Shown here one piece after another: positions 6,508-7,336 of a stretch of 7,336 nucleotides of DNA; within the stretch, counting starts at the first letter, position 1; every line of letters begins with the position of its first letter. Below the pieces are notes generated by a model that searched no databases, was not told the DNA's origin, and saw only the letters and a program-made list of their open reading frames with translations. This DNA comes from JAQIBY01 sp964407055 (lineage in GTDB: Bacteria > Bacteroidota > Bacteroidia > Bacteroidales > ML635J-15). The position numbers and the translations under genes were made by a program. The stretch covers positions 1 to 7,336 of the forward strand of contig CAYOUD010000137.1 in NCBI GenBank assembly GCA_964407055.1. Direction: 5' to 3'.

Positions 6508-6924
6508 TTATTTGTCATTAACAGCAACCGTAGCAAAGTTTGGCTGATAGAAATATTCCTTCATCAAAGTAACTGCTTCAGTGGTAAATTTATAAACACG
6601 ATATTGCGCACCTTTTGTAGGTAATTTACTGACAAAATTAAATAATCTTGCTTCGGATTCCAAGCCTTTATGAAATGAGCGCTTCGACAAAATCACAAAA
6701 TTTTCACCATCAAAAGAACGCTCGAAAGTATAAAACCCATCATTATCTTCGTTTCCTGTAATCATTGAAATATAAAGATTCTCATCCATCTCATTAACAT
6801 CAATCGATGCATCATCCTTAAACATCGAAAATTCTTTAATTGGCGCAATACGTACATCAGAAGTTTGACCTATTACGATTGAGCAGGAAAAGAAAAACAC
6901 TAAAAAAATAAATCCTTGTTTCAT
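6508..6924 (-). CDS. Small secreted hypothetical protein with a fibronectin-III-like sandwich
   Basis: I do not recognise a named family. The 138-residue product starts with a clear export signal: MKQGF, then a hydrophobic core FIFLVFFFSCSIVIG (5-19), with probable signal-peptidase I cleavage near G19-Q20. The cysteine at 14 is inside the core and has no proper lipobox, so I do not call a lipoprotein. The mature part (about 118 residues) contains GFYTFERSFDGENFVILSKR (63-82) and AQYRVYKFTTE (106-116). This resembles the 'ERS-DG-F…YR-K' pattern of the beta-sandwich domains that precede type IX sorting tails in Bacteroidota surface proteins. No sorting tail is present, so a periplasmic or freely secreted single-domain protein is the simplest reading. 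It is transcribed alone, towards the acyltransferase/hydrolase pair, from its own likely promoter. Confidence 0.72.
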   Translation of the reverse strand: MKQGFIFLVFFFSCSIVIGQTSDVRIAPIKEFSMFKDDASIDVNEMDENLYISMITGNEDNDGFYTFERSFDGENFVILSKRSFHKGLESEARLFNFVSKLPTKGAQYRVYKFTTEAVTLMKEYFYQPNFATVAVNDK

Positions 6925-6960
6925 ATGACTTCGTTTAAATTCGGTTAACTATTTATAGTG

Positions 6961-6991
6961 TAAAGATAAAGCGGGAATTTTATAATTTCAA
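6961..6991 (-). promoter_or_regulatory. Probable Bacteroidota-type promoter for the secreted protein gene
   Basis: Read on the minus strand, TTG (6991-6989) is followed after exactly 20 bases by TATCTTTA (6968-6961), one base from the -7 consensus TAnnTTTG. The start of transcription would fall near 6954, about 30 bases upstream of the ATG (6924). The spacing and the position are both as expected. Confidence 0.5.
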
Positions 6992-7018
6992 GGTAGAAAA
7001 GCGTAGCAAAATCTACCT
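6991..7018. promoter_or_regulatory. 7-bp dyad abutting the minus-strand promoter (operator or hairpin)
   Basis: AGGTAGA (6991-6997) and TCTACCT (7012-7018) are exact reverse complements 14 bases apart, so half-site centres are 21 bp apart, about two helical turns. The dyad starts at the -33 element of the minus-strand gene, where a transcription factor could bind. Alternatively, plus-strand RNA would form a hairpin followed by GTTTTTACGTATTTTT, a terminator-like tail, though no plus-strand gene lies just upstream. Confidence 0.4.
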
Positions 7019-7037
7019 GTTTTTACGTATTTTTCCC

Positions 7038-7336
7038 TTTTACCCGGAAAATTCATGCCATTCCATTTGTGCAGATTTGAATCATCTAAACCCGCAGTCA
7101 TATTTTTATATTTCAAGGGTTTTACCTGCATTATTCATGCCATTCCATTTGTGCAGATTTGAATCATCTAAACCCGCAGTCATATTTTTATATTTCAAGG
7201 GTTTTACCTGCATTATTCATGGAATTCCCTTTGTGCAGATTTGAACCATCTAAACCCGCAGTCATATTTTTATATTTCAAGGGTTTAGATGGTTTGAAGA
7301 TGTGCAAAGGGAATTGCAAGCATACCTAAAATTTGA
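7038..7336. repeat. 82-bp tandem repeat array, 2.9 copies, with terminal palindrome
   Basis: Copies 1 (7051-7132) and 2 (7133-7214) are identical over all 82 bp. Copy 3 begins at 7215, matches with four substitutions through GGGTTT (7281-7286), then diverges. The 13 bases before copy 1 (7038-7050, TTTTACC…) match the tail of the unit at 9 of 13 positions, so a decayed earlier copy is likely. Each copy carries AAACCC, a 23-base AT-rich loop and GGGTTT, a short inverted repeat. No unit encodes a credible peptide and there are no unique spacers, so it is not a CRISPR. Bases 7318-7336 show nothing recognisable, and the array context to the right is cut off by the window edge. Confidence 0.9.
7221..7317 (+). 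repeat. Long inverted repeat (37-nt arms, 23-nt loop)
   Basis: The left arm 7221-7257 (ending CCATCTAAACCC) and right arm 7281-7317 (beginning GGGTTTAGATGG) are reverse complements at 30 of 37 positions. Four of the seven non-Watson-Crick positions would be G·U pairs in plus-strand RNA, so 34 of 37 can pair. It could be a processed structured RNA, a 3' end or an element terminus. No T-run follows directly. Confidence 0.75.

Noticed and set aside
6508..6924. Lipoprotein assignment based on Cys14
   Set aside because: The cysteine follows FFS inside the hydrophobic core and does not fit a lipobox. A signal peptidase I site near residue 19-20 fits better.
7051..7286. CRISPR array
   Set aside because: The 82-bp units are directly contiguous, with no unique spacers, and no cas genes are visible.
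7221..7317. Integron attC site or insertion-sequence terminal inverted repeats
   Set aside because: No integrase, transposase or cassette gene is present. The loop between the arms is only 23 bases, and I see no attC core-site pattern.

Overview
The window looks like chromosomal DNA of a Bacteroidota bacterium, most likely Bacteroidales. It is AT-rich. None of the gene starts has a convincing Shine-Dalgarno sequence. Several upstream regions contain the phylum-type -7 box (TAnnTTTG or one change from it) with a TTTG/TTG about 20 bases upstream. The protein families, especially the GT2 glycosyltransferase fused to a sugar-transferase-like membrane domain, and the intergenic repeat style at the left edge fit the same group. 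I cannot assign a genus.

Layout. Bases 1-324 hold no gene but contain an interspersed repeat in two copies, each a near-palindrome, one split at its loop by 24 bp; a short tandem repeat; and a probable promoter. From 325 to 4695 there is a tight plus-strand run: recR (recombinational repair), a fold-type I PLP aminotransferase, a 657-residue GT2 glycosyltransferase with a C-terminal membrane/Rossmann/degenerate glycosylphosphotransferase region, and a GNAT acetyltransferase overlapping the glycosyltransferase by 25 bases. A structured non-coding segment (4696-4878) follows. Then come an LpxL/HtrB-type acyltransferase (4879-5781) and a GloB-like metallo-beta-lactamase-fold hydrolase (5772-6404), which overlap by 10 bases. 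A strong hairpin terminator at 6412-6441 separates these from a convergent minus-strand gene (6508-6924) for a small secreted protein with a fibronectin-III-like sandwich. The right edge (6925-7336) holds that gene's promoter, a dyad just upstream of it, and 2.9 copies of an 82-bp tandem repeat, the last of which forms a 37-nt-arm inverted repeat.

How the genes may work together. RecR is housekeeping. The glycosyltransferase and the LpxL-like acyltransferase are both envelope enzymes (surface glycan and lipid A or a related acylated lipid), so the middle of the window is a modest envelope-biogenesis neighbourhood. The aminotransferase, GNAT and hydrolase have no certain substrates. I see no mobile element, CRISPR array, defence system or biosynthetic cluster. 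The most unusual signals are the domain architecture of the glycosyltransferase and the structured repeats at both ends, where sequence changes between copies or arms preserve base pairing.
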